A stretch of DNA of 64,000 nt from assembly GCF_000632495.1 (NCBI RefSeq), contig NZ_JFZT01000057.1, positions 1-64,000 of the forward strand. Reading direction: 5' to 3'. The notes below the pieces were generated by a model. That model searched no databases and was not told the origin of the DNA. It was given only the letters and a program-made list of their open reading frames with translations. A program made the position numbers and the translations under genes. Positions 54,297 through 64,000 of this stretch are shown here, piece by piece (the stretch's first letter is position 1; the number at the start of each line of letters is the position of its first letter). Source of the DNA: Candidatus Acidianus copahuensis. GTDB lineage: Archaea > Thermoproteota > Thermoprotei_A > Sulfolobales > Sulfolobaceae.

Positions 54297-54716
54297 ATGT
54301 CGTGGGATAAGGGAAAGGAAACAAAATCATGGAAAGACATTATGGAGGCCGAAAAGTATGTATATACTTTGGGTGAGGCAGGAGAGAAGTTTCTTGAAGG
54401 TCTTAAGGAAGGAAAAATATATGGGAGGAAGTGTAGAAAATGCGGTAGGGTTTACGTACCTCCACGGATGTACTGTGAGGACTGTTTTGAAGAACTGGAT
54501 GAGTATGTAACTTTAAGGAGTCCGTATATTGATTCCTTTACAACAATCTATTATGACGACGAGGGAAATAAACTCGATAAACCAGTTAGCATAGCAATTA
54601 TTAGGTTTGAAGGAGTTAAAGGAGGATTATTAGCTTATGTAGAAGGCGAAGCTAACCAAAATAAAAATGTAGAAATTATAAGCTACGATATACCATTAAA
54701 AGTTAAAGTCGTGTAA
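54297..54716 (+). CDS. DUF35 OB-fold zinc-ribbon protein
   Basis: A 139-residue protein immediately after the first DUF35 gene. Helical start (SWDKGKETKSWKDIMEAEKYVYT), the same zinc ribbon (four Cys) and then an OB-fold (SPYIDSFTTIYYDDEGNKLDKPV). It is shorter than its neighbour. It would bind CoA thioesters for the thiolases. The middle part is identical at DNA level to copy 1 in the preceding gene, and the rest is divergent. Confidence 0.85.
   Translation: MSWDKGKETKSWKDIMEAEKYVYTLGEAGEKFLEGLKEGKIYGRKCRKCGRVYVPPRMYCEDCFEELDEYVTLRSPYIDSFTTIYYDDEGNKLDKPVSIAIIRFEGVKGGLLAYVEGEANQNKNVEIISYDIPLKVKVV
54386..54488 (+). repeat. 103-bp perfect direct repeat, copy 2
   Basis: Second copy of the repeat at 53897-53999, in the same reading frame of the second DUF35 gene. 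The 489-bp offset is an exact number of codons. Confidence 0.95.
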
Positions 54717-55162
54717 TTTTCAAGTAGATTCTTAATTTTAAATACATTTTTTATCTTTATGGAAATAGGGAGTATGGAAGATTCCATTTATATAAATTGA
54801 GGCACCTCTTAAGGTATATAACTCTTTTTGTAATATATTTTCGTATTGCTGAGAGACCATATAGACTCTAGAAATGGCGCGCTGAACGTAGAACAATGAA
54901 ATTGTATGGATACCAAGACTCGAATCCCTACATAATGTCAACGAGTTAGTTTAAAAAAGGGACTTCCATGTAGTGAGATGGTGACAGTCTAAGGATTGGA
55001 ACAAGAGGCCGACCAAGAGGCATGTGAAGTTCATATAAAAAATGTTTTTACTCATAATATTTATTTTCCATAAAGAATTCCCACAAAAATGAATTTCATG
55101 TAAAATCTCATATTAAGCGAGTAAAGAATAAGTTGAAATAACTGTGCATAATACTTTAATTT
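54717..55162. other. intergenic region, decayed sequence, no gene recognised
   Basis: About 445 bp. The part 54870-55040 is richer in G+C, with GAGGCCGACCAAGAGGCATGTGAAGTTCAT-like sequence (partial here), and looks like the remains of a mobile-element end. The tRNA T-arm-like string at 54918-54930 is not supported by other tRNA parts. The right 40 bases hold the promoter of the next gene. Confidence 0.4.
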
Positions 55163-56974
55163 ATGAAGTGGATTCCTACACGGGAATGGATAGCGGAGAG
55201 TAATGTAAAAAGATACATGGAAGAAAAAGGAATACCCGATCTTAATGGTTTCATTTCTCATACTTGGACTGAGGAATTCTGGGATAATCTTGTTCATATT
55301 CTAAATATTCAATTCGATGTTCCTTACTCAAAGGTTTTAGATCTTTCAGGCGGTAAGCAGTGGGCTAAATGGTTTATTGGAGGAAAACTAAACATTACAT
55401 CTTCTTTTCCAGAGGGAAGTCAAGTTTACTTGAAGTCTATAAATGAGGAAGGGGAAAAACGTGAACTTAGCTATAGTCAAGTGCTTTCTCAGATAAAATC
55501 TGTTTCGAGTTGGTTAAAAAAAGAAGGCTATAAGAAAGGAGATAGAATAGGAATTTATATGCCAATGATTCCTGAAATTGTACCAGTCTTTTTAGGCATT
55601 ATTAGATCAGGAATGATTGCTATCCCCCTTTTTTCTGGCTTTGGTGAGGAACCAATAAGGATTAGGGTAGAAGATGGAGGAATTAAGGCTATATTCACCG
55701 TTGATGTATCTACTAGAAAGGGAAAGGAGATAGATATGTTTTCTAATATAGAAAAACTAGACTTAGAAAAGATTGTCCTACCTAGAAGAAAGGAGTTAAA
55801 GAATTATCATAATTTATATGAAGTCTTTAAAACAACAGGCGATGGATATGAGAAAACCGAAACAGAAGATCCAATAATGATACTTTACACATCTGGAACT
55901 ACAGGAAGGCCTAAGGGATGTGTCCACACCCACGACGGCTTTCCAATAAAGGCTGCCGCAGATGTTTACTTTCAATTTGATATGAAGGAAAGGGAGACAA
56001 TATCGTGGATAACAGACTTAGGATGGATGATGGGACCTTGGATAATATTCTCAAGCTATCTATTAAAAGGGAAATTAGCCTTATTTGAGGGATATCTATC
56101 ACCTTCACTACTAGAGAGCTTTGTCAACGAACTTAATGTTGACGTGCTTGGTCTTTCAGCAAGTCTAGTAAGAGCAATAAAGACTTCAAGCGTTAATTTC
56201 TCTCCGAGGATAATTGGAAATACAGGAGAGCCAATAGATCAAGCCACGTGGGAATGGCTCTTTAAAACAACTTCGTCTCCAATAATAAATTATTCAGGAG
56301 GTACAGAAATCTCTGGCGGAATACTTGGTAATTATGTGATCAAGGATATACTACCTTCATCCTTTAATGGATTTAGTCCTGGGATAAAGGCTGACTTTTT
56401 CGGTGATGATGGAAAAAGGGTGGAACCAAATAAGGTAGGAGAGTTGGTGATCTTAAGTGTTTGGCCCGGAATGACTAGAGGATTCTGGAAAGATCCAGAA
56501 AGATATATACGGACCTATTGGAGCAAATGGAAAGATGTTTGGCTTCATGGGGACTTAGCGTTTTATGATAATAATGGTTACTATTATATTGTAGGCAGAA
56601 GCGATGATACAATAAAGGTATCAGGAAAGAGGATTGGACCAGCCGAAGTTGAGGCAGTAATAGACTCCTATCCTGGAGTTCTTGAATCAGGTTGTGTAGG
56701 CGTTCCGGACGAATTAAAAGGGGAGAAGATAGTCTGTCTTGCAGTAAAAAGACAAGAAATAGACGTAAAGACCTTGAAGGAATACGTGGAAAGAAAGTTA
56801 GGAAAGGCTATCTCTCCTTCAAATATAGTTTTTGTTCCTGAATTACCAAGGACGAGAAATGCAAAAATTATGAGAAGAGTTATAAGATCTATCATAGTAG
56901 GCTCAGATATAGGCGATATTTCATCCCTTGAGAACCCTTGGGTTCTGGAAGACATAAAAAAGGCTCTTAGTTAA
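55163..56974 (+). CDS. AMP-forming acyl-CoA synthetase (Acs-like), third paralog
   Basis: A 603-residue ANL ligase. Visible: AKWFIGGKLNITS, phosphate loop LYTSGTTGRPKG, a INYSGGTEISGG segment where Acs has WWxTETGG, hinge YYIVGRSDDTIKVSGKR, and the C-terminal LPRTRNAKIMRR, where the usual SGK preceding the catalytic Lys is NAK. The Lys itself is present. The different acyl-pocket region makes acetate unlikely; 3- or 4-hydroxy acids used by the 3HP/4HB carbon cycle of Sulfolobales are possible. It stands alone downstream of the thiolase operon. Confidence 0.83.
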   Translation: MKWIPTREWIAESNVKRYMEEKGIPDLNGFISHTWTEEFWDNLVHILNIQFDVPYSKVLDLSGGKQWAKWFIGGKLNITSSFPEGSQVYLKSINEEGEKRELSYSQVLSQIKSVSSWLKKEGYKKGDRIGIYMPMIPEIVPVFLGIIRSGMIAIPLFSGFGEEPIRIRVEDGGIKAIFTVDVSTRKGKEIDMFSNIEKLDLEKIVLPRRKELKNYHNLYEVFKTTGDGYEKTETEDPIMILYTSGTTGRPKGCVHTHDGFPIKAAADVYFQFDMKERETISWITDLGWMMGPWIIFSSYLLKGKLALFEGYLSPSLLESFVNELNVDVLGLSASLVRAIKTSSVNFSPRIIGNTGEPIDQATWEWLFKTTSSPIINYSGGTEISGGILGNYVIKDILPSSFNGFSPGIKADFFGDDGKRVEPNKVGELVILSVWPGMTRGFWKDPERYIRTYWSKWKDVWLHGDLAFYDNNGYYYIVGRSDDTIKVSGKRIGPAEVEAVIDSYPGVLESGCVGVPDELKGEKIVCLAVKRQEIDVKTLKEYVERKLGKAISPSNIVFVPELPRTRNAKIMRRVIRSIIVGSDIGDISSLENPWVLEDIKKALS

Positions 56975-57054
56975 AAAACCAGTATATTATATTAAATTAG
57001 CCAGTTATGAAATTCAAGATAGTAATTTTTATGTGCCTTATTGGTATATCTTTT

Positions 57055-57672
57055 CTAAACTTTTTTACAATATAATTTGTTTATTATATCACAATAATGA
57101 AAGAGTCTAACTCCATCCTTTTTGCAATCAACAGCTAGAGCATAGGGTATTCCATGCTCATCTATACTTATTATTCCCTTACAAAATTCCGTAATTTTAG
57201 TGTTAGGAAAGAAATTCAAGACTAGTCTTGCTATTACTTTTTTTACGTCTTCGCTAGCTTCATCTACATTAGACAACAGTAGAGTTGCTATTGTTATTGG
57301 CTGATTAAAACAAATCGAGAAAGGAGAAATATTATGTTCTTTTAAAAAGCTTACTATATATGTCAAGAATTGTTCTATTTCTCTTTCGTCTCCCTCATAT
57401 TTCCACAATCTTTTGAGCTGTTCTATAACCTCTGCCTTTATTTGTTTCTTATTAGTAAATAAATATGTTAAAACTAAACCTCTTGCAGTAATTCTAAAAT
57501 GTTTCCCATCCTTACATACAAGGTTAAGATAACCTAGTTTAACTAATGTCCTCCATACAGAGGCAGGAGGAATTCCAGTTATTTTAGAAAGCTTGTAGGA
57601 TGATATTGTTATAAGGTTAGTCAATACTTCTAAAACCTCAATGTCACGAGGATCTAGATCAATCATTATCAA
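57055..57672 (-). CDS. winged-helix transcriptional regulator with C-terminal sensor-like domain
   Basis: A 205-residue protein. Residues about 8-70 form a winged helix (DPRDIEVLEVLTNLITISSYKLSKITGIPPASVWRTLVKLGYLNLV). The rest is helical, with cysteines at FSICFNQ, EFCKGI, AVDCKK and LFHYCDIINKLYCKK, which could sense metal or redox state. No family name is evident for the second part. The ATG at the third codon is an alternative start. It is between the acyl-CoA genes and the TPR/NrfD genes, and its target is unknown. Confidence 0.7.
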   Translation of the reverse strand: MIMIDLDPRDIEVLEVLTNLITISSYKLSKITGIPPASVWRTLVKLGYLNLVCKDGKHFRITARGLVLTYLFTNKKQIKAEVIEQLKRLWKYEGDEREIEQFLTYIVSFLKEHNISPFSICFNQPITIATLLLSNVDEASEDVKKVIARLVLNFFPNTKITEFCKGIISIDEHGIPYALAVDCKKDGVRLFHYCDIINKLYCKKV

Positions 57673-57822
57673 TTCATTAGATATATAAAAGTGAACTTCT
57701 TAAAAAAGAAGTTTTATAAAATTTATTATGTTTTGTCATTATCCCCATTTACTTTCAAAACTTCTTGCTATGAAATTGAACTATAGAAAAGTAATTATTA
57801 TCAGCGTCTTTTAGAAAAGACA

Positions 57823-58716
57823 TCACAGCAAATCCCTAACGATTTCTGTTAAAGATTTGTCCATAGCTATGACTTCTTTAGCCAGGTTTTTAGCTTCATC
57901 TAGTTTGCCCAAAGCCTTCTGTATTCTAGCTTTTAATGCGTAATATTTAGGTTCGGTTTTCTTAGTTAAGGCATTATCGATGTAAACTAATGCGTCGTTG
58001 TAATAGTTTAACAAGTAAGAGCATAACGCAGCCATATACAGATCTTCTGAATTACCACCATTCCTTATTGTAATCTTGTATTCTGCTAGAGCTAATTTGT
58101 AAAATCCAGTTTCATAATATATCATACCTTTTAAACTGTGAAGGAAGGAGTTGTTGTTACCTTGATCTAGTGCTCTATTTATTTCGGCCAATGCATCCAT
58201 TCTAAGTCCTAGATTATAATAACAGGAAGCTCTTATTATTCTTGCTTCTAGATTTTTTGGATTTAATCTAAGAATTTCACCTAAAAGAAAGGATGAGTCC
58301 TCATAATTACCTTGAAAATAGAGAATTTTTGCTTTTAGGAACTTATAATCTGAACTTATTGGTATGATTTCCAAGGCCTTATTTATGTATCTTAACGCAG
58401 TTTCATAATCACTCTGACTTTCATAAAGTTTACCGAGTTCGTAGTAAATGGAATGACTATAAGGAAACCGTTGCGTACATTTCTCTAAGGTTTCTATTGC
58501 TTTAGATATCTGTTTTAAGTTACTATACGCTCTTGAGATTAGGACACATGATTCAATCGTGTTTATGCCGTTTAACAGGGAAATAACCTCGTCATTTCTT
58601 CCAAGATTTAGTAAAATACTTGCCTTAAACAGTTTCGAATTTAATGAATTATCGTTCTCTAAAAGCGCCAAAGCCTCCTCATACTTATTCTCTTTTAGGA
58701 GTTCTTCTATATCCAT
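57823..58716 (-). CDS. tetratricopeptide-repeat protein
   Basis: A 297-residue soluble protein composed of about eight TPR units, e.g. SIYYELGKLYESQSDYETALRYINKALE and LKAKILYFQGNYEDSSFLLGEIL. No signal peptide and no other domain, so it is a scaffold for protein contacts. It follows the NrfD-like gene by 43 bp on the same strand. An assembly role for the molybdopterin reductase is plausible, as TPR proteins often serve Mo-enzyme biogenesis, but this is inference from position. Confidence 0.85.
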   Translation of the reverse strand: MDIEELLKENKYEEALALLENDNSLNSKLFKASILLNLGRNDEVISLLNGINTIESCVLISRAYSNLKQISKAIETLEKCTQRFPYSHSIYYELGKLYESQSDYETALRYINKALEIIPISSDYKFLKAKILYFQGNYEDSSFLLGEILRLNPKNLEARIIRASCYYNLGLRMDALAEINRALDQGNNNSFLHSLKGMIYYETGFYKLALAEYKITIRNGGNSEDLYMAALCSYLLNYYNDALVYIDNALTKKTEPKYYALKARIQKALGKLDEAKNLAKEVIAMDKSLTEIVRDLL

Positions 58717-58759
58717 GGAGTAAACCTCGAATTAAGAAAAAGAAGAAAAATTTTTTATA

Positions 58760-59797
58760 TTATCCTCTCCAACCGAAGGCACCTATTGGAACTGGTTGTG
58801 AATTTGTGAGCTGAAATGGTGTCATTGGAGCTAATTGATATGCGTATTGTCCAGCCAGTAGTATATCAGCTCTAGTTAGGAATCCAGCTATTAGTGCTAT
58901 TATTGCAGTTGCTAACATGATATATTTTATTGTACTTGGTAGATCCATAATTCCCCCTATTTGAACACCTTTCATGAGAAATCCAAACGTAGGCATAGTA
59001 CTAAATCCAGACAACACTACTACAATTCCCGTTAAGCCTATATCGAGTGCAAACGAAGAAGTAGATAACATATAGTAAAAAGCTACTTGATTAAAAACAT
59101 ATAGGTAGTTTACTGTTGCCATAAATAAAAACCAGCTAGATAACACAGCTATAGAGCTATAGAACTGAAGTCTAACCATTAGGAATCTAACTCTAGCTCC
59201 TTCCTCACTTTTTATGAAGAAAGCTAAGATATACGCAAGTGCTGTAGCAACGAAAACGCCGTCTGAGAGATATAGCAAAGGAATTGCTCCATTGTTCCAG
59301 AAAGGCACTCCTGTAGTTGCAGCTAACTCAAATCCACTGTAGGTTGTCGAGAATATGCCAGCAAAAAGACCAAGTATTGCAACGACAAGCGTTGTAATTC
59401 TTCCTCCTTTGTTAAGAATCTTCATCACCATGTAGACAAATGAGAATAATAGTAAACCGCTTACAAATATAACTCCTCTAGCCATCCATGAATAAGGGAA
59501 AAACTGTATTGCCCTTATAGGTGCAAATATTCCTTCTTCTGGTCTTCCTAAATCTGCCGCGAAGAATCCAAGAGCTAATACAGACGCAATAAATGTAGCT
59601 ATCGAGCCTGACTTGGTTATGGATTTGAACTTAGCTACTTCAAGTAACGCAATAATAACCATAAGCATTCCTGCAAGTTCGGTAAAGTATAGTGCTAATT
59701 CTACGTAACCGCTCCATAAAGGGTATTGATTTATTTGTAAGAGAGGCGTCTGAATTCCGTATGGTGTATTTGGTGCCGGAGCCGTATAGAGACTCAT
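58760..59797 (-). CDS. NrfD/PsrC-like membrane quinol subunit (SreC-like)
   Basis: A 345-residue protein with about nine membrane segments. The segment ADLGRPEEGIFAPIRAIQFFPYSWMARGVIFVSG matches the NrfD-family pattern in which a polar loop precedes a conserved SWM-R. Members exchange electrons and protons with quinones for molybdopterin or Fe-S partners. It is divergent from the SreA-like gene by 216 bp, and is the likely membrane anchor of that enzyme. No gene for the usual SreB-type four-cluster ferredoxin subunit is inside the window. Confidence 0.83.
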   Translation of the reverse strand: MSLYTAPAPNTPYGIQTPLLQINQYPLWSGYVELALYFTELAGMLMVIIALLEVAKFKSITKSGSIATFIASVLALGFFAADLGRPEEGIFAPIRAIQFFPYSWMARGVIFVSGLLLFSFVYMVMKILNKGGRITTLVVAILGLFAGIFSTTYSGFELAATTGVPFWNNGAIPLLYLSDGVFVATALAYILAFFIKSEEGARVRFLMVRLQFYSSIAVLSSWFLFMATVNYLYVFNQVAFYYMLSTSSFALDIGLTGIVVVLSGFSTMPTFGFLMKGVQIGGIMDLPSTIKYIMLATAIIALIAGFLTRADILLAGQYAYQLAPMTPFQLTNSQPVPIGAFGWRG

Positions 59798-60013
59798 TTC
59801 TATTCAAGATTAGTTGATAAATTAATTTAAATAAAGTTTCATTTCATAAGTTCGATATAACTTTTCATTCATATTTCATTTCTTTTTAGGGAAATACCGA
59901 AGTTTGACGTCCTTGAATTATATAGAGAGAAAAAATATGAATTATCGGTAATATCGCTTAGTAGAAGTGAATACTTAAATAACTATCCTAAAAAAACCAG
60001 TAAATGATAAAAA
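59798..60013. promoter_or_regulatory. divergent promoter region of the NrfD-like and SreA-like genes
   Basis: For the right gene, ACTTAAATAAC centred near 59978 lies 36 bases from the ATG, giving a leader of about ten bases. For the left gene, TTTAAATTAATTTA on the minus strand lies about 25-40 bases upstream of its ATG. The middle part (59880-59960) is free of TATA-like runs and may hold operator sites. Confidence 0.4.
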
Positions 60014-63000
60014 ATGCCTAATCTAAAGCTATCACGAAGGGATTTTCTCAAAATTTCTGGAGGAGCTGCTCTAGGTACTGCAATATTAATGAGTATAAAT
60101 CCTGTAATAAATAAAATATTTACATCCTTTGGAGAAAACGATTACAGCCTTAATTATCCTAACGATGAAATAGTCTACTCAAATTGCTTCCAGTGTTTAG
60201 GTAGATGCGCTTTAGAGATCGCAAGAACTCCAATGGGTTTTCCTAGGTTTATCACAGGAACTATAGGATGGCATATAAATGATGGGGGAGTTTGTCCTAG
60301 AGGGGCCTCTGATGTCTTCTACTATTTTACTCCAGCTCGATTAAGATATCCTCTCCTTAGAGCGGGTAAAAGAGGAGAAGGAAAGTGGTTAGCGATAGAT
60401 TATGATACCGCATATGATATTTTAGTTAATGGCGCTTCTGCCTCCTCATGGTCAAAAATAGGCTTAAATCCAGCAGACCTTGGTGTAGGAGAGTTTCCAG
60501 GGCTTATGAAGATAAGGGAAACCAATCCTCATGCCCTTTCTTTTTGGCAAGGAAGGGACCAGTTAATCCCAGCTTTAACGGCTGGTTTCTTTGCAGGTAA
60601 TTACGGAACAGCTAATTCTGGAGCTCATGGGGGGTTCTGTTCTATGAACGTCTACACTTCTGGAGTTTACATTACAGGAGGACCAGTATGGGAATATGCG
60701 GGGCCAGATGAGGAAAGAGCCCAATACTTCATATTAGCTGGTTTAGCTGGAGATCATTTTCCTAATTGGATGAGGAGGATAATAGCAAGAATAAGGGAAA
60801 ATGGTGGAAAAGTAGTTACTATTGCTCCTGAAAGATACGGTTTCTATTCAATTTCTGATGAGCATCTTTACGTAAATCCTGGAGCTACAGATGGTGCTCT
60901 TATGATGGGGATGATTAGATCGTTGGTAGACTTTCACTATTATGTCTATAAGGCCTACTTGGCTTCTACTGGTCAAGGTCCTCAAGTTATAAATCCTATA
61001 ACTCTTCAGCCAGTTTCTCCCTCTTATGATCCTTCAACGGGTCAGCTTCTTATGCAAACAGTCACTCCTAATGGACAAGTGGTCCCTCTTTCACAATTTC
61101 CGCCAGTTGCTTCTACTGCAGTATTTCCTCATATAGATGAAGAATTTCTACGATATTATACAAACTTGTCATGGCTAGTTATAGTTAATTCTAGTGCACA
61201 ACAGGATGCGCTAGATCCTACTGAGTCAACGGCGGGTAATAACGTCGGTTTACACGTAAGAATATCAGTAAGTAATTCTCAGTATTCATCAAAACATCCG
61301 TGGCTCGAAGCAATAATGGGAAATGATGGAAATGTTTACTCCTATGTTGATACGCCTTGGCAAAAGAATGTAATGCCAATATTAACTCTCGATGAGTTAC
61401 CCCAGTCTTTACAGGGGAAGATCGTTCAGGTACCTTACAAGCTTAAGAATGGGACTATAGTCAAGGTTCCAGCAATTCAAATTACCGTAGCCAAAGCTCC
61501 TGCTTCATTAGAGACGATAACATTAACGGTAACTACGGCATTTGAACTCTTGAGAGCTGAACTCCTTAATTATGACCCATATACCGCTTACACTCAACCT
61601 CCTCAGTACGGTGCGCTTAATTGTGCAGACGTTAGCGGGATTCCGCATGATACGATAGTTAGGATAGCTAATGAGGTAGCTACTGTAGCCTTCCAAAAGT
61701 CAATAATTCAACCGGCAAAGTGGATTGATTATTTAGGTAGATATCATGATACCGTAATAGGAAGACCAGTTTCCATATATTTTATGAGAGGCCTAGCAGC
61801 TCATGCGAACGGTTTCATGAGCTCGTCTGCATATTACTACTTAGTTCTTATGCTTGGCGCATGGGATAATCCAGGAGCTGACTTATACAAGTATCCATAC
61901 CCCCATTACTTTCCTGGATTAGCAGTTCCTCCGCATCCTTTAGCCAATACTCCTTCAATAGATCCTGACATTGCGAGCTCAATTAGTGGTCTTAATCTTT
62001 CTGTACCTTCTGGAAGATCTGGTTTTCTCAAAACAGAATACATTTACAATGACGGTACAGTAGATATTAAGAATGTAAGTGTTGTGTCAGCTGGACCATA
62101 CGGTTATCCAGATGGCCCTGATGATCTAGTTATTTATAGAACAGGAAGGCCTCTCTTAACTGATAGAGGATATAGTTGGGAGATACCGTATTCAACTCAG
62201 AGATCAATATCCGCAGTAGCTTACACTGCATATATGATGAATAAGTATCCTGGAGTTATGCCATATAAGACGCAAGCCATGATGTGGTACATTACTGCAC
62301 CGTTCTGGAATAATGCATACACTTTAAGTGACTTATTAGAAAAAGTTACTGAGACTGACTCCAGCGGGAATTATATTATTCCTTTTACGATTCAGATTGA
62401 TTTATTTAATCAAGAAACTACTAACGTTGTAGATCTAATTATCCCTGATAGAACTTTTCTAGAGCTTTACGGTTTTCACTCAACTTTTGATAGACCAACA
62501 TCTCTTCCTCAAGGTCCCTCGGATTCATTAAATTGGCCTGCGCTTCCTTCAATGTATCCAGTACTTTCAGCAGGAAGTTTCCTCTTAACATTATTATGGC
62601 TTTTAAGATCATATCCAAAACAAAACGGCCAAATAGAACCTATGAACAATCCACATTACACTACCCAGGATCCAGTAACTGGTTTACCCCTTGTGAGTCC
62701 AGTTACTATTCATGATCCTATTTCTGGAACTACGATAACTCAGGAGGGTCAACCCGGATACATTTCCACAGGGATGTTTATATATAAACAAGGGATCTTA
62801 ATAGCTGGTTATGGCGACAATTTTCAATATATCCTTAAGAACGAAGAAGATAAGCAGATTCCCAATCCTCAACAACTAAAACTATATGCCTCATTCGTTC
62901 CAAATGGAGAGAGTCAAGACCAGGTTATATCTCAACTGAAATCAAATATACCTGCAGGTCAGATGTTCTCTACTTCCCCAACTTATAAGATAGCTGCAGA

Positions 63001-64000
63001 TGATAGATCTTCAGGAGTAGAACATTACTTTAGGATCCCTGCGGAATTCCAGCCAACTCTTCAGAGTATGCTCCAGAAAGTTATAGATACTTATGCCAAA
63101 GGGAAAATGAGTATCAAAGATATAAATCCCGGTGTAGTAAAAGTTGGAAAAGGTGGAGCGGTTTACGTTCTACCTCCATCAATTAGGTATATGAGAAACG
63201 TGAATATGTTCTATTTTCTTGGATGGGGAGCATACATGCCAGGAGGCTATGGAGATGTTGGTTTACCATATATTCATAGAATTTACCTTGAATACTTGCA
63301 GAAGTTTAGATTAGCTGGAGCTGGAAAGTGGACTGGATATAATGCAGGATATTATTACTATTATCTAAAAACTGGAAACACTGATTTCTTAGTAAGATCT
63401 ATTCCAACAAACGATTCTTACGGACATGCGATATCAAAGAACTTACTAGACTATCATAGACCGTTTGGCGGTTATTATCCTCCTCCAACATGGAATTCTG
63501 AGATAACTCCGGATGGAATAGATTTGTCAGAGTACCCCTTAACTTTCTTTGTAAGAAGACACGATAGAGTTTACCATACGTGGTCATATAACGTTCCATG
63601 GTTGATGGCTATCATGCCATATCCTCCTGTAATGCTTAGCAAGGCAGATCCTTACATCATTAAATCTGGTATAAAGAGCGGAGATTTCGTACAATTTGAG
63701 GCAATCAATGAGCCATACTCCGGTGGTTTGAGAACAAACTTAACTGCTATAGTATTCTTGGACGAGGCTACAAGACCTGGAGCTTCATGGGTTATTGTAT
63801 CAAATCAGGCTTTACCAGGATTTAGAGGTCAGACACCCGAATCCCCTCAAGTTAAACTTGGAATACTGAATAATTGGGCTAGTGCAAACTATATGCCGCC
63901 TTCTAGAGGAGGTCAATTAAGTCCATCTACTGATCAAGCATTTCCTATACTTAATCTGGATCCAATAACAGGACAGACAGCATGGCACGATGCTAGAATG
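60014..64000 (+). CDS. Tat-exported molybdopterin oxidoreductase (SreA/PsrA-like), partial at window end
   Basis: 1,329 codons are open to the window edge. The N-terminus [18 protein letters not shown] is a twin-arginine signal. The first Fe-S motif is CFQCLGRC...[20 protein letters not shown] places a Cys (residue 209) as the Mo ligand, as in polysulfide, tetrathionate and arsenate reductases. The last visible part, [15 protein letters not shown], resembles the C-terminal end of this family, so only a few residues should be missing. At over 1,329 residues it is larger than common PsrA/SreA proteins. With the NrfD-like protein it would form an outward-facing sulfur-compound reductase that uses quinol from the hydrogenases. 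Substrate inferred. Confidence 0.85.
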   Translation, partial: MPNLKLSRRDFLKISGGAALGTAILMSINPVINKIFTSFGENDYSLNYPNDEIVYSNCFQCLGRCALEIARTPMGFPRFITGTIGWHINDGGVCPRGASDVFYYFTPARLRYPLLRAGKRGEGKWLAIDYDTAYDILVNGASASSWSKIGLNPADLGVGEFPGLMKIRETNPHALSFWQGRDQLIPALTAGFFAGNYGTANSGAHGGFCSMNVYTSGVYITGGPVWEYAGPDEERAQYFILAGLAGDHFPNWMRRIIARIRENGGKVVTIAPERYGFYSISDEHLYVNPGATDGALMMGMIRSLVDFHYYVYKAYLASTGQGPQVINPITLQPVSPSYDPSTGQLLMQTVTPNGQVVPLSQFPPVASTAVFPHIDEEFLRYYTNLSWLVIVNSSAQQDALDPTESTAGNNVGLHVRISVSNSQYSSKHPWLEAIMGNDGNVYSYVDTPWQKNVMPILTLDELPQSLQGKIVQVPYKLKNGTIVKVPAIQITVAKAPASLETITLTVTTAFELLRAELLNYDPYTAYTQPPQYGALNCADVSGIPHDTIVRIANEVATVAFQKSIIQPAKWIDYLGRYHDTVIGRPVSIYFMRGLAAHANGFMSSSAYYYLVLMLGAWDNPGADLYKYPYPHYFPGLAVPPHPLANTPSIDPDIASSISGLNLSVPSGRSGFLKTEYIYNDGTVDIKNVSVVSAGPYGYPDGPDDLVIYRTGRPLLTDRGYSWEIPYSTQRSISAVAYTAYMMNKYPGVMPYKTQAMMWYITAPFWNNAYTLSDLLEKVTETDSSGNYIIPFTIQIDLFNQETTNVVDLIIPDRTFLELYGFHSTFDRPTSLPQGPSDSLNWPALPSMYPVLSAGSFLLTLLWLLRSYPKQNGQIEPMNNPHYTTQDPVTGLPLVSPVTIHDPISGTTITQEGQPGYISTGMFIYKQGILIAGYGDNFQYILKNEEDKQIPNPQQLKLYASFVPNGESQDQVISQLKSNIPAGQMFSTSPTYKIAADDRSSGVEHYFRIPAEFQPTLQSMLQKVIDTYAKGKMSIKDINPGVVKVGKGGAVYVLPPSIRYMRNVNMFYFLGWGAYMPGGYGDVGLPYIHRIYLEYLQKFRLAGAGKWTGYNAGYYYYYLKTGNTDFLVRSIPTNDSYGHAISKNLLDYHRPFGGYYPPPTWNSEITPDGIDLSEYPLTFFVRRHDRVYHTWSYNVPWLMAIMPYPPVMLSKADPYIIKSGIKSGDFVQFEAINEPYSGGLRTNLTAIVFLDEATRPGASWVIVSNQALPGFRGQTPESPQVKLGILNNWASANYMPPSRGGQLSPSTDQAFPILNLDPITGQTAWHDARM

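Noticed and set aside
54890..54965. tRNA-like T-arm string (GACTCGAATCCC) in the 54.9 kb gap
   Set aside because: No matching acceptor, D or anticodon arms could be built on either strand, so it is treated as chance.
1..64000. CRISPR arrays, rRNA genes, intact insertion sequences
   Set aside because: No regularly spaced repeats, no rRNA-like sequence and no intact transposase were seen; only the TnpB remnant and undefined decayed DNA were found.

Overview
The window looks like a piece of a thermoacidophilic archaeal chromosome of the order Sulfolobales, probably Acidianus or a close relative. The grounds are low G+C, many leaderless-type starts, archaeal TATA/BRE promoters, very short intergenic spaces, and characteristic gene families (Isp1/Isp2 Tat-exported [NiFe] hydrogenase, NrfD-like subunit with a Tat-exported molybdopterin reductase, DUF35/thiolase modules, TnpB remnants). 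The genus is inferred from gene content and was not tested by a database search.

Layout. 0-3.3 kb: two MFS transporters and a winged-helix regulator. 3.4-18 kb: a 1-Cys peroxiredoxin, then a cytosolic-type [NiFe] hydrogenase island (resembling HydDB group 2e). It holds small and large subunits, an intact M52 maturation protease and a degenerate one, three HypC-like genes, HypD, HypE, a duplicated zinc-ribbon protein, a class II aldolase and several unknown small genes. It also holds two degenerate members of well-known families: a heme-copper-oxidase-like membrane protein that keeps only the low-spin heme ligands, and a hydrogenase large-subunit-like protein that keeps only half of the Ni-binding cysteines. 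18-25 kb: a membrane protein, an amino-acid permease, a nucleotidyltransferase-like protein, a secreted propeller-like protein, a regulator and a thioredoxin/six-hairpin protein. 25-33 kb: a second, Tat-exported membrane hydrogenase (resembling group 1g: HynS, HynL, Isp1, Isp2 and two unknown proteins), with a divergent M52-like protease and a ModA-like protein without a signal peptide.

33-34 kb is gene-free decayed DNA. 34-45 kb: DHA2 transporter, acetate transporter (SatP) divergent from acetyl-CoA synthetase, MFS, PAP2 phosphatase, ThiC, a PIG-V-like mannosyltransferase, a hotdog thioesterase and a decayed TnpB. 45-57 kb: an acyl-CoA catabolism block with IorAB, enoyl-CoA hydratase, two further acyl-CoA synthetases, acyl-CoA dehydrogenase, two thiolases and two DUF35 proteins carrying a 103-bp perfect repeat. 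57-64 kb: regulator, TPR protein, NrfD/SreC-like membrane subunit and, divergently, a very large Tat-exported molybdopterin oxidoreductase (SreA-like) cut by the window end.

How it fits together (inference). Two H2-oxidising enzymes share one set of Hyp maturation genes. The exported enzyme would pass electrons through Isp2/Isp1 to the quinone pool, and the NrfD/molybdopterin reductase at the right end could use them to reduce sulfur compounds. HypA, HypB and HypF are not in this window. The most unusual material is the set of degenerate cofactor proteins around 4.7-9.6 kb and the altered Fe-S and proton-path residues in both hydrogenases.
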